Shown here one piece after another: positions 32,218 through 43,908 of a DNA stretch of 64,000 nt (its first letter is position 1; the number at the start of each line of letters is the position of its first letter). A model generated the notes under the pieces. It was not told the DNA's origin, did no database searches, and was given only the letters and a program-made list of their open reading frames with translations. Source of the stretch: Bursaphelenchus xylophilus (Eukaryota > Nematoda > Chromadorea > Rhabditida > Aphelenchoididae); assembly GCA_904066235.2 (NCBI GenBank), contig CAJFCV020000005.1, positions 8,489,501 to 8,553,500 on the forward strand. Reading direction: 5' to 3'. A program made the translations under genes and the position numbers.

Positions 32218-34721
32218 CAAAATTTACTCCCAAAAAAGTTTTTTTTTATTACCACCCACTCCTAACAGCAATTCCCCAACTCCCCTCTGCGCATTTGTCG
32301 ATGCCAATTAACGGTTTCGTTGCTCATAAAAAAGATATCCGCCTTCCAAGATACGTGTTTGTTATATCATGATGAGCGCGACTATGGATGGGATTACTTC
32401 ATCCATCTGAAAAAAAAACAAAAAAGTAGAACGGGAAAATGTTGGTTGTGTAATACATTGCCCATGTACTTGTTTTTGAAACAAAAAAAAATAAAAATAA
32501 CTTTTTTGGAATTTTTGTTTTTAATTTTAGTAGTGAAAAACTTTTTTGGGATTTGTCTACAAATTTTGATACCTTCAATTATTTAAAATACTTTTTTTTA
32601 TTTTTTTGTGTTTTTAGATCTTAAACATCCAAAAATTCCTCGGGGTTTTCAGAGATCCAGACGGGTTAAAATCTGATAAGCGAGGAACGGCGATTTTTTT
32701 CACTTTTTTGAGGCAGGACGGGAATCTAGAGAAGAAAAAAACTAAAAAATTATGAAACGCCCTAGACAACTTTTTTTTTAATGGTCATAAAGCGCTTATG
32801 ACTCGTCGGTCAAGTTATTTTTTTTATTTTTTTTGAACTATTGGATTTATATCCGTCTTGCAAAAAAAATCTTTTGCATTTTAGACTTCTTTATAAAAAT
32901 TATGATTAAAAATTATAAAAGATTGCAATTTTTTACTTGCGTTTTGCAGAAACCAACACAATTTTTAGTTTCCGAATATTTTTTTATTAGTTTCAAAGCC
33001 TGCAGAAGGCGCTCCATTTCTCGGATTCGATTATCCCTTCATTCGCTTATTAATTTATTTTTTGTTCGACTCGCTTGCGCGAACATAAAGTTTCCTGGAT
33101 GGATTCCTCGTTTGCGTATAAAACAATAGACGCCATCGAACAGTGCGGGCATAAATCCATGGATAATTCCTTGTTCACCGCACTAATTACATAATAATAC
33201 AGTCGAGAAAGCAGAGGGATGACTTGTGATATCTGAGCGCGAAAACATTTTTAGAGTTTGTAAAATACGATGTCTAAAGAATGACCTTTTATCGGAGATT
33301 TTTTTTAAAGTAAGGCATGTTTATTGCAATATTTTTTAATACCAAATTGAGCAGACTGAGGTACTTTTTTGACGCCAAAATTTGTTTTCCTATATTTTTT
33401 TGCCTTAGGGCACCATAAGTCACAACGGACTGCGATTTTAACCAAAATTTTTGGATTCATGAATCTTCTCGCTCTCAGATGTCATGGGTACATAAAACCC
33501 AAGATTTTTCAAATCCTGGCTGCTCAAATCCTGATGCATACATCAAATAGGCTTTAATATGTCTTTTGCTACACTTTTTAGACATTAGTACCGCTTTGTA
33601 AATTTTTTACAGCCTTTAAACTATCAACAATTATCTTTATCCCATCTGATATCATAGGCAATATAAATGGCCTTTTTTTCAAAATCTAACAGCTTCAAAT
33701 TTTTCTCAGGGCTAAGTTAGGCATTAATGGAACATTTACTATTTAATTTTACAATATTACCCTCTAGTATATTTTTTACAGCCTTAAAATCCTCAAACAT
33801 TCCTTCAGCTATCATGTGTAATATTCAAACTCGATTTGATCAAAGTCCAGCCGCTCTAAATGTTGCTTAATCTCGGATTGGTTATTAATAAGCCCTATAC
33901 CCCTTGATTATATTTTATTACTTTTCAATTTACTTTCTACTGCCTCAAAATCCTCAGAAATCCCCAGCCGGAAGCCCTAAAATATCCTCAAAAATTTCCG
34001 TCGACCGCCTTTTCCAAACTCCTCAACAAACTTTCCGAAATCGACTACACAGTTTCTGCGGGCTTCACCGACTCCGCGACATCATAATCTGTTTTCCCAA
34101 AACAGTCGTAGGCGCGGAGAGAGCGGCAGAGAAAAGGAAAATCAGAAGAAAAAAAAGAGTCGAAATCCAGTTCTTGCGTATTTTTGGCGCGACCAAATTT
34201 GCCATCAAAAGAAAAATGAAGGGAGCGCGGCAGGGAGGAAGAAGAAGATCGCCTTCAATCAGCTCGATTCATCGATAGAATCGTCCTCCAGAAGCCGCTG
34301 CTTTGGCGTCATCATTCAGCGTAGACCTGTTGGGCTGCAGCCAATTTGATTAAGGAGGGGAATTGGGGTGGAAGGTGATTAGAATGTGGTTCGCGGGACA
34401 ACCCGATGAGAGCTGGGTGGATATGTCAGGGTATTAGTTTAAGGTGTCATATTTGGCTAGATGGTGTTGAAATATACTGGAGAAAATTTGATAGATATAC
34501 AACGGTTTTAGAAGAGAAATGGTCAAATGACGCGCTCAGATCTTGATGAAAATTAGCTCAAACTTAGACTGAAATTTGTTATGTGGGAAATTGGCGAAGA
34601 TTTGATTTTTATTCTGAACAGTATGACTGGATAATTGAAAGACCAAAATCTTCTTTGAATTACGTCAAGCGTTTTTCTGGATTTGGTCAGTCAAAGTACC
34701 ATATTTCTATAATTTTTTATA
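32218..34721. other. intergenic stretch with no supported gene
   Basis: Mostly AT-rich. Two blocks (32990-33180 and 33950-34330) are richer in GC, and the second holds a 124-residue frame that is Arg/Lys-rich and low in complexity. On the complementary strand it looks like pyrimidine-rich promoter or 5' untranslated sequence. No exon is called. Confidence 0.4.
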
Positions 34722-35635
34722 CAGGGTGGGCCACTAAAACCTTCCGTCCTCTTTTTTTATATTTCTCCGCGGAGACTTCGCCGATTTTCATGAAATTTAG
34801 ATTTTTCTGGAGCTGAGATGCGCCATTTTCAACCGGTTGAATTTGAGAACAAAATATCTTGTATTGATCTTTCTATGCCTTTCCAAAGTTTTTGAAAATT
34901 ATTTTCGAGCCGAAACCGCTAAAACTTAGGAAATTTTTGGAATGATTTTGAAAACTCGCTCATTTTTTCGGGTTTTTGGGTGAAATCTTACTTGGTTTGC
35001 CTCATGTATTTGCAAAGTACTGTTGTAAAAACTAATCTATTTAACAATTTGAATATTAATATTTCTATCTCAGTTCGACGTGTCCACCTCCTCTTGCAGC
35101 ACGAACTTGTAGGGGCTTTGAAAGTTAAGAACAGCTCGAATTGCGGATCGTGAATATGGTTTAACCTCAATCGAGCCTGGATCCAAGCCTCAATGCGCCA
35201 AGCCATGGTTTGTAGCCTTAATGTGGACTTTTTCACTCTTGTTGAAAAAAAAATTTTTTCAACATTCATACCCTAAATGTAATACAGACAACACTTTTTT
35301 TGCTTTTAACTTGCTTTAAACAAAGTTTAGAGAAAGCGTACGGAACTTTTTACTCCACAATTTTACCAAAAAAGCCCGAAATTTTCCAAGTCCGAGAAAG
35401 GCAATTGAAAATCATTCCAAAAATTTTCAAAGTTTTAGCGGTTTCGGCTCGAAAATAATTTTCAAAAACTTTGGGAAGGCATAGTAAAGTCAGTTCAGAA
35501 TATTTTTTCCTGAAATTCAATCGGTTGAAAATGGCGAATCTCAGCTCCAGAAAAACCTAAATTTCATGAAAATCGGCGGAGTCTCCGCGGAGAAATCTAA
35601 AAAAAGAGGACGGAAGGTTTTAGTGGCCCACCCTG
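34722..35635. mobile_element. decayed Tc1/mariner-like element
   Basis: The ends CAGGGTGGGCCACTAAAACC and GGTTTTAGTGGCCCACCCTG are perfect inverted repeats with TA on both sides. The arms pair for about 240 bases. The centre (34990-35270) holds, on the minus strand and across a frame change, fragments resembling a transposase C terminus: RSAIRAVLNF and then ARGGGHVEL, like the ARGGHVE ending seen in nematode mariner proteins. The frame is broken by stops and shifts, so it is inactive. Confidence 0.65.
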
Positions 35636-35755
35636 TAGATCTTTCAAATCCATTCACCCCTCTTTTTTACAAAAGAACATCCTCGTATTACACTTTTAAA
35701 TTATCTTCAAATTTGGCGGACCTTCCTTCTTTACTCTTTTTTTTACGGTGGGGGA

Positions 35756-35989
35756 CCTGATCCAGTGGCAAAAAACGTACCATTTTGCATCCGGGAAGCA
35801 TCTAAGATGTGGCAAAATGCTTCGCTCTCCAAGTGAAACAAGCTCCGATTTCAAAAGCTTGCTGTTTTTGTGAGGGAGCCCTTCAAGACGAAGTTTTTTC
35901 GCTTGGAGAAGGGAGCATTTTGCCACATTTTTGATGCTTCCCGGATGCAAAATGATACGTTTGTTGCCCCTGGATCAGGTCCGTCAATG
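35756..35989. mobile_element. hairpin MITE, CAGTGGGGGACC family, copy 2
   Basis: CGGTGGGGGACCTGATCCAG at the left and GGATCAGGTCCGTCAATG at the right; the interior hairpin is as in the other copies. It is more diverged at both termini than the copy at 11324-11579. Confidence 0.8.
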
Positions 35990-36565
35990 TAAATTCCTGA
36001 AAATCTCAGCTTGCGCTGTGCATTTTTCCCATTCTTCATTTACTAATATACTGTAACTTGACCAGTTTCTCAATTTACTTATTTGTTTCGCCCTTTTTGA
36101 TCCTTTACATTCCTTCACAGTTTACTCTCCCATTCTTTGTGTTTACTTTGTCCGCCGAGCTTGTTTGTGATGAGCGCCGTCAAATTTTTACGTCTTCCGG
36201 TGCCATTTTGTGCGTTTTTCGTTTCAACCATAAATCATCCAACCGCGAAAATTTGCCCTCTGGCGAGATTCCCGTGAAAAAAATGAAAATTAATTCAAAA
36301 CCATTTTTATGATTTAAAATTTTTTTGAAAAAAAAATTAAATTAAAATTGATTTTACCTCATTTTTATCATAATTAAAAATTATTTTTCGAGTTTTTAAA
36401 ATTTTTGAAAATTAAATTAAATTTTACAAAATTTATTGTTTCAGCCCGAATCGCCAGTAAATAGCAAAATTGGAATTCACAAAACTTTTTTTTGTGATCC
36501 TGGAGACCTTTTGGAGGCCGAATTGAGTTGGTTGTAACGAACTCCGAAGCCCATTTTAGGGCGGA
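35990..36565 (+). promoter_or_regulatory. upstream region of the secreted-protein gene
   Basis: Sequence between a MITE and the ATG at 36566. A GC-richer block at 36120-36280 is followed by an AT-rich stretch and then by the first exon, as expected of a promoter and 5' leader, but no specific site is supported. Confidence 0.3.
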
Positions 36566-39500
36566 ATGGACTGGCGAACAGCGCCATGGCTGGCAATATT
36601 TGTGTTGAGTTGGTGCACGGTACTGGCTATTGTAAGTTTTTTTACATTTCTAGAGATTTAAAAAAAATTTCAAAATACAAAAAAAAAATTTTTTTCATTT
36701 TTTCGAAATATTCAAAAAATTTTTTTTAATTCAAAAAATTTTTTTTTTTCATTTTTTCGAAATATTCAAAAAAAATTTTTTTAATTCAAAATTTTTTTTT
36801 TCATTTTTTCAAAAACTTCAAATTCGCTTCAGGACGACCTTCACTCCGCGTACGAACGCACTCCCGGTAAGATCCACCTGACCGGGATCCGTCGAATATC
36901 GCGGCCGGTGATTCGCGGCGCACCAACCGCCGTCCGGCCGCATCCTCATCAGCTGCCCTTGCAGCACACGGGAACCGAGCAATTGGAGCATATCAACCAA
37001 GAGCCTCATCTAGAGCATCATGTGGAATTGGAGCATCATGAGCGGCCGAAAGTCCGCCAAACGGCCGACGTGAGGATCGGCGCTCCGATGGCCGCCATCC
37101 CCCCAAATGTGCCGTCGTTTCCGGTGGTCAAGGATGAAGAGGATGGGGCGAATCACTTCTCGGAGAGCTTGGAAGAGCGTGAGGTAGGGTTGCCGACCCT
37201 TAACTGTACTGTTTTAACATTTTTTTTGCAGTTTTATCGCAATTTTTTTGGCCGTTTTTCCTCGATTTTTGGCAATTCCAGAGGTTAGGAGGTTCTAGAA
37301 TAGTTTTCTTTTTATTGCTACGGCATTAGCAAAAATAATCAAGTCAAAATCAACGATCTTACGATATACAGTGGGGGACCTGATCCAGTGGCAAAAAACG
37401 TACCATTTTGCATCCGAGAAGCATCAAAAATGTGGCAAAATACCTCCCTCTCCAAGTGAAAAAACTTCGTTTTGAAGGGCTCCCTCACAAAAAGAGCGGG
37501 CGCGCTTTTGAAAACGGAGTGTTTTTACTTGAAGAGGGAAGCATTTTGCCACATTTTTGATGCTTTCCGGATACAAAATGGTATGTTTTTGCCGCTGGAT
37601 CAGGTCAACCACTGTTTTTTTTTTGAAATACCCGATTTTTTTTGGTTTTCATCAAATTTCTTTCTTAATTTTGAAGTTTTGGCAGTTTCTAAATTTGATA
37701 AGACTACTTTTCCATTATTAATCAAAGTAAAATTAATCATTTTACTACAACTTTTTACGATATTTTTTCATTTTTTACTAAAAATTAGAAAAAAACTCTA
37801 TTTTTTCAATTTTCATTTTCAAAAAACTTACAGTAGCCCTATCCCGACTCCCAATAAAAAACTAATTTTCATAACCCGCTTGTCCATGTCCCGCTACTCT
37901 AATATTTTTGCCAATTCTCTCCTTTGTTCAGCTTTCTCCGTATTTGCATCGGCCGCGGCGGCCCAACCGACTTCGTTGGCTTCCCGCCGAAGAAGGACAG
38001 TATTTACGGTCGCTTCAGAGGTCGCAATTCCATCATCCGCAAGCCTATCGACCGGTCGAAAATGCGCTGGGTCGCGAGGTGGAACGACAGAGGAGGATTC
38101 AGGTGAGGAATGGGGCTTTTTGTGTAATGTCTTATGTCAATGTTGATGTCGTGGCAGTGAAAAAGGTTCATGTTGGCAAAAATTCCGAGTCAGAGGTTAA
38201 AATGAGTCCAGATTTGGTATCAAAAAGTATCAGAGAGACGTAAAATAAAGATTTTTTTTGGCAAAAAGTCCTTCCGGTAACTTTTGAGACGTTTTTTAAG
38301 TATCAAAAGGTATCCAAAAGATTCGAAAATGCCCTTCGTACAAAATAAATGTCCTGTGATTTTGTCCCACAACTACTTTTGGTATCAAAAAGTATCACAG
38401 AAACGTAAAATAATGATTTATTTTGGCAAAAACTCATTCGGATCACTTTTGAGACTCTTTTTAAGTATCAAAAGGTATCCAAAAAATTCGAAAATGCCCC
38501 TTGTACAAAATAGAAGCCCTATGTTTTTTTCACAACGTACTTTTGGTATCAAAAAGTATCACAATTTCAAAATAAACAGATACTTTTAAAAAAAAGTGGC
38601 TAGCTTTCTTTTCGAGGTTTTTCTTAAGTATCAAATCGTATCCAAAAAATCTTAAAGTGCTTTTATTTACAAGACGTATGTACTGTTGTCCCTCTGTCAT
38701 GCTTTTTGCCATCAAATTTGGACTCTTTTTGATCCTTTTTGAGGGTTTTTTGCCAGCTTGAACTGTAATGTTAATGTGCAAAAATTTATTAAAATAATTA
38801 ATATGTGTTAAGCCAGCTGTCGATTCGAGGGCTTGCAAATGTTGCAGAAATCGCGCTGGCAGATTTATTTTTTAGAAAGAAAAGTTTTTGCGCCGATTTT
38901 TAGCGGAAATTTTGAAAATTTATTATTTTTTGTTCGGGATTTTTTTCAAAAAATAAAATAAAAGTGTAAAATACGGAGGCTCCAGGTTTTTAAACGTTTT
39001 AATTCTTCGTTTTCCCTCCTTAAAATACGATTTTTTTTGAAAAAAAAATTCAAAGAATCTTAAAATTTCGACAATTTTAAAAGTCCGAAAATCGCTAACC
39101 AAATAACAAATTGTAGGCCCGTTGGCGAAAAATCGGCCCCCTGGTCGGCCCCACTGGCTCTCGTTTCCAAAAAATGAGACTAGTCCAACAGAAGAACTGG
39201 CGGCACCCATCCACAACTCCAGCTCCATCTACTACAATTTCCACTTCTCGGATCACACAGATCCCCTCCTCCACCTTCAAATCATCTCGAGCGCCGCCCA
39301 TAAAGTACGTGACGCCCAGCACGGCAAGGCCTTACACCGCGCATGTGGTGAGCCCGGCGGAAATGGCGATCAAAGCGACCGAACAGACGCTTGTGGACGA
39401 AAGTCTGGCCACAAACAATATTCGGAGGTGGGTTGGGAAATTGATTGTGCACTAATGGAATTCTAGGGACTCAGAAGTAGAAATTTTGCTAAAAAATTTT

Positions 39501-42500
39501 AAAAATTTGTTTAATTTGCTGTAAATTTTGATGAAAATTGCTGAGTTTATATTAGAATTTTTTTGTCATGCTTGATTTTGATTTGATTTTTAATTATACT
39601 ACGTAAAACTATAGTAAAAGTCAAACAAAATTTGGCTGATTTCTGTCCAAAAGTCTCAAATAATTTTTCAAAGCGGAAGCTAAAAATCTGGCGTATTTCT
39701 TGTCAAATTTTAGTCGAAATCTAGCACGGGAAGTACCCCGAGTGCGACGTTAAGATTTTCTTTAAATTTTGCACACATGTCGGGCATCAACTAAATATCA
39801 ATTCATGAAAGTTTTAGCTCGCGCTTTGCAAGCGCCATCGAGATATTGAACCATTTTTGCCGCGGAGAGAGCACGCCTAACGCGGAGAGCGGTCAGAGAG
39901 ATTATCTGACCGCTATTTTGCGGTCAAACGCCTTTTGACCGTAACTTTGACAGTTTCGTGCGGAAAAAATTGATTTTTTATGGAAACATTACCCTTCACG
40001 GTAGAAATAGGTATGCAACTTTTCGTGCCGAAATTCGGCAAAAAGTCCTAAATTTTCGCCGACTTTCGATCTAAAAATCTCGGCTGTCTCTGCAAAGCGC
40101 GAGCTAGGATTCTCACATATATTTTAGACAAAATTACTCTAAATCTGTGCCAAGTTTCATCAAAATCTGAGCGTTGCACTTGGGGCACTTCCCTTTAAAC
40201 CAAGTTTCACTAGTTTCTGAACAAAATTTTAATTTTTTTTCCGTATTTATTTTCATTTCTAGGATTTTTTTTTGATTTTTTCCTAACTAGATTTTTGCTA
40301 CTCTTGTCTAACCCCAATTTCTTTCCAGACAGCCTCCCGCCCGCGTCTCGGCCCCTTCATTTTCCGATTTTTCGGAAACCCCATTGGTAGACAAGCCGCC
40401 GAAGCCAGCCCGAGCTTTCGGTCAACAAATCGCCTCGCCTTTCCCGAGACGGCGGAATTTAGGACGGCACGTTCAAGGGCCTGTTCTAGCGCCTCTTCCC
40501 GAGAATCCAGCGCCAATTCAGACGGCTCAAACTCGAAATGTACTCCAGCCAACAGCGGATGATGGGCCAAGGATAGTGGAAGGTCGGTTTGGATAGTTTT
40601 TGAGGCATTTTTGAGGGATTAAACGTAGATTTAATATCGTTTTTGAGGTTTAGGAAGTAATTGAAAATTAGTTACCAGTCGAAAAAAAAACTTTTTTTTG
40701 TTGATTTTTACTGATTTTTTTTCCTCCAATTTCTTTAATTTTGAATTTTATCGCCTTTCACAAGCAAAATCACCAAGCACAGACCTATACACCTATTTTA
40801 AGACATATGAATGTAATTTTAAAACAAGCACCAAACGAAATTTTAAACAAACTTATATTTTCCCTCCAAAAACTTTCTTTTTCCACGCGATTTTTCGCCA
40901 AAATAAACCAATCTAGCTACGACACGATCCACATTTTACCACAACATTGCTCGATCCACTTTGCACTGTTAAAATTTTTAGACTTTACACCTTCTGCACT
41001 GCCTGTGGCCGAGACTAACAATGGAGATTATCACCATCGCCAGTTGGGAATGAAGGCCGAAAAACGCTTCAAGTTGGTGCCAAATCGACTGTCGTACCGG
41101 CCGAGGCTCACAATTCGACGACCTGGTAAATTGCGTGGACTTTGATGGTTTTCGTGGTGGGACTCAGAATCGAAGTTTTTCTGGTGTTTGGGTCCCACTC
41201 CGAAAACTTCTGAGCGTTGGAGTGTCTTCTCAAATGCTTTTTTACACATTTTGCAACCTATAAAAACACTAGGGATGTTTTCGCGTCGAGACCCGGCTTT
41301 TTTTGAAAAAGTCGCTGGGTCTCACCACGAAAGTCTGAAATAGAAAAGAATGGTTCTCAACAGTTTTTTGATTAGTACTAGGCGCATTTCAAACCATTTC
41401 TGTTGTTTTTCGAAGCTTTTCTTCTCAAAAAAGTAGATAATTCCTAGTCTTACCACATTGTGGGTCCCACCACGAAAACCTGTATTTCCCTGAAATTGCA
41501 TCCAACCCGCTCGATAACATCGTTTGCACTCTATCACTAACCCTAAACACTATCTTGCATTTATTTTGCTTAATCTTAGTTAATTTTCCAATTGCAGAGA
41601 GACTTTGTTCATCAAATTTGTTGCTGTTGCATAAATCTTATGAAATCTTTTGCAGGAGACAAGCCACAAGCCCGCGCAGGCTCTCAACATGGTAGTAACA
41701 CCCCCATCCAACTTCCCGGACTCACTTCTTTTGATCCGGATCAACGCCGGCCCTTGCCGGAGTCGAATTTGCCTCAGCCAATCGCCGCTCATGCCACGCC
41801 CAAACACCGTGGTCAATCGGCGATGAAACGGCCAGTTGTGACGTCGTGGGATACCGAAGGCGACAGCGGCTCGGATTCCGGCGTTCCACCCGAGTCGGCG
41901 ATAAAATCGGGGTCTTCGGCGGATTCCGGCGCCTTTTCGGATTCGGCCGCCGGTTTCCCGGATTCGGCCGCTGGCTCCAGCCTTGGCAGTGGAGGTGGCA
42001 GCCGGCCGGATGGCCCTCCACCCGATGAGGAACCATCGGGCGCCGCGTTCGGCTCCTTTGGCACACCGCCGCCCGGCTTCAACGAGGCCTTCGGACTCAA
42101 CGGAGAACTTCCGAACGGCGAGAACGTTGAAGTAGAGCCACCGACGACGGTGGCGACCACCACAACCCAACGTCCAAGGCCCACTCCACCCGAGGCACCA
42201 CTGGTTATCCCCGAGAATTCGGGCTTGCGGCCAGTAGCGCCCCCGAAAGAGTTGCAGGGCGGATTCGGCAGCAGTGGAGGCAGATCTCCGTTTGGCGGCG
42301 GAGGATTCGGCGGTGGAGGAGGAAGCCTTGGAGGCAGTGGGTTTGGAGGCAATTCTGGAGGATTCGGCGGAGGTGGCGGTGGATTTGGAGGAGGCGGAGG
42401 AACCCCACCACCAAAGCCTAAACCCCAGCCAGAAGGCCCGAAAGGTGGGAAAAATGCTATAAAGGAAATTAAGATGAAATTTCCACTGACTCAAATTGAA

Positions 42501-43908
42501 ATTTCTAATCAAAAAAACCCATATAAAGTGAGGGACCTGATCCAGTGGCAAAAAACATACCATTTTGTATCCGGGAGGCATCAAAAATGTGGCAAAATAC
42601 CTCCCTCTCCAAGTGAAAAAAGCTTCGTTTTGAAGGGCTCCCTCACAAAAAGAGCGGGCGCGCTTTTAAACCGGAGTTTTTTCACTTGGAAGCATTTTGC
42701 CACGTTTTGGATACTTCCCGGATGCAAAATGGTACCTTTTTTCCCACTGGATCAGGTCCGTCACTGTATAAAATGTAAGATGAAATTTCCACTGAAACAA
42801 ATTGAAATTTCTAATCAAAAAATCCCATTTATGTATACAATTTTGTATAGAGTCTGTAGAAGTTATTGTCAATATTTTTTCCACCAAAAAATTAGTTTTA
42901 TAACTCTTGTTTCCAGAAGAAGACTTTTTCACCGGCGATTCGGCGCTACTCCCCAACAAACGCGGCCCCACCGGCGATGGCTACGGTCCCCCGGTGTTCC
43001 CGGGCCAAGCCATTCCCCCTCCCGTCCCGGCGGTTTCGGTGGGCGGCGAAGCGGCCGGAATCCCTCCATATGGCGATGAGATTGGCGCTCAGCATGTAAT
43101 GGAAGTGACCGAAAACACGCCGACGACTGTAAAACCCTCCGCCTTGCTGAGTATCCTGAACAAGGCGGACGAGGGCTTCAACCAGGTGATCAGTCATGTC
43201 GAGGCGGGCACCCCGGTCGAAGCGGCGTTGGTGGACATCATGGAGGTGGCGCTAGGCAGTCAGAAATTGGATTCGCAGGCAAAATTGTTGAGTCATGTGG
43301 ATCGAACGATCGGACTGGATAATCTGCAGCGACTGCAAAGGTGGATGAACACTGGCGGAGCGTTCGACATGGTCAAGGAGCAGGTGAGATGATTTTTTCT
43401 TGGTGATTTTGATGTTATAGAGAACGTGTCATGATTACGTATTTTCTAAAAAGAAAAGTTTTAAAATTTGAATTTTTATGATGTCATAATGACTGATTTT
43501 TTAGAAATTTATCATATTGACGCTGTCAGTGTATAAAATTTTAATGTAAAAAATTTTTTTGAGTGTCCTAAGGGCTTTAAAAAATTTATGGTAAAACGAA
43601 ATTTCCAGAAAATATGATATTAAAGATGTCATCATGACGGATTTTATAGAATTTTTAATCGAACGCTGATTTCGAGTTCATATTTTGTTCCAAGGAAAAT
43701 ATAGAAGATTTTTATGTTCGAATTTTGCTGCTTTTTCATCTATAATATTTATTATACATATTATCCATGCCCAACGCCTACTACAACATAAATAATCTCA
43801 TTTTTTCAGTTCGCCAAGATCCTGCAAAACTACAAACCGCCTCCAGAGCGACAAATCACCATCCCGCCCCAATTCGAGTACCTTTTGCAGCCGGAGCGCG
43901 GAGGATAA
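36566..43908 (+). CDS. large secreted Ser/Pro/Gly-rich protein
   Basis: Nine exons (36566-36631, 36833-37183, 37932-38102, 39117-39427, 40329-40582, 40982-41125, 41656-42444, 42917-43383, 43810-43908) join in phase to give 883 aa. The first exon is essentially a signal peptide (MDWRTAPWLAIFVLSW...). The mature protein is low-complexity: a His/Glu-rich segment (HLEHHVELEHHERP), basic segments, a Ser/Ala/Asp-rich then Pro/Thr-rich region, and a Gly-rich run near residues 640-680 (GGFGGGGGSLGGSGFGG). A compact C-terminal domain of about 110 residues is predicted helical (SALLSILNKADEGFN; LVDIMEVALGSQ; NLQRLQRWMNTGGAFD) and ends in PPPERQITIPPQFEYL. An extracellular matrix or cuticle role is inferred from composition only. 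Introns 2, 3, 4 and 7 host repeats. Confidence 0.8.
37369..37614. mobile_element. hairpin MITE, CAGTGGGGGACC family, copy 3
   Basis: CAGTGGGGGACCTGATCCAG to GGATCAGGTCAACCACTG, in intron 2 of the secreted-protein gene. The interior is the same near-perfect hairpin (CTCTCCAAGTGAAAAAACTT pairs with its complement). Confidence 0.85.
38213..38690 (+). repeat. three tandem units of about 165 bp
   Basis: Units start near 38213, 38378 and 38541, each with TTTGGTATCAAAAAGTATCA, then TTTTTAAGTATCAAAAGGTA and AATGCCCCTTGTACAAAAT-like phrases. The array lies in intron 3 of the secreted-protein gene. The third unit is the most diverged. No coding. Confidence 0.7.
39726..40195. mobile_element. ACAAGGGAAGTACCCC-family element in an intron
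   Basis: ACGGGAAGTACCCCGAGTGC at the left, CACTTGGGGCACTTCCC at the right, and self-complementary interior phrases shared with 2509-2960 and 51057-51507. It sits in intron 4 of the secreted-protein gene. Confidence 0.75.
42525..42765. mobile_element. hairpin MITE, CAGTGGGGGACC family, copy 4
   Basis: It lies in intron 7 of the secreted-protein gene, and the exon 7 frame happens to run open through it. The flanks are themselves a 51-bp direct repeat (42471-42521 and 42777-42827, both starting AAGATGAAATTTCCACTGA). Confidence 0.8.

Noticed and set aside
33904..34278. 124-residue plus-strand frame
   Set aside because: Low-complexity Arg/Lys content, no splice context, and the complementary strand looks like pyrimidine-rich leader sequence.
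41580..42584. 334-residue minus-strand frame
   Set aside because: Shadow of the Gly/Ser/Pro-rich exon 7 of the secreted-protein gene; its Gly codons read as Pro/Ala/Thr on the other strand.
42445..43079. Continuation of the 495-residue frame through the MITE
   Set aside because: A GT donor at 42445 and an acceptor before 42917 join in phase. The region between is a MITE with flanking repeats, so it is intron, not coding.
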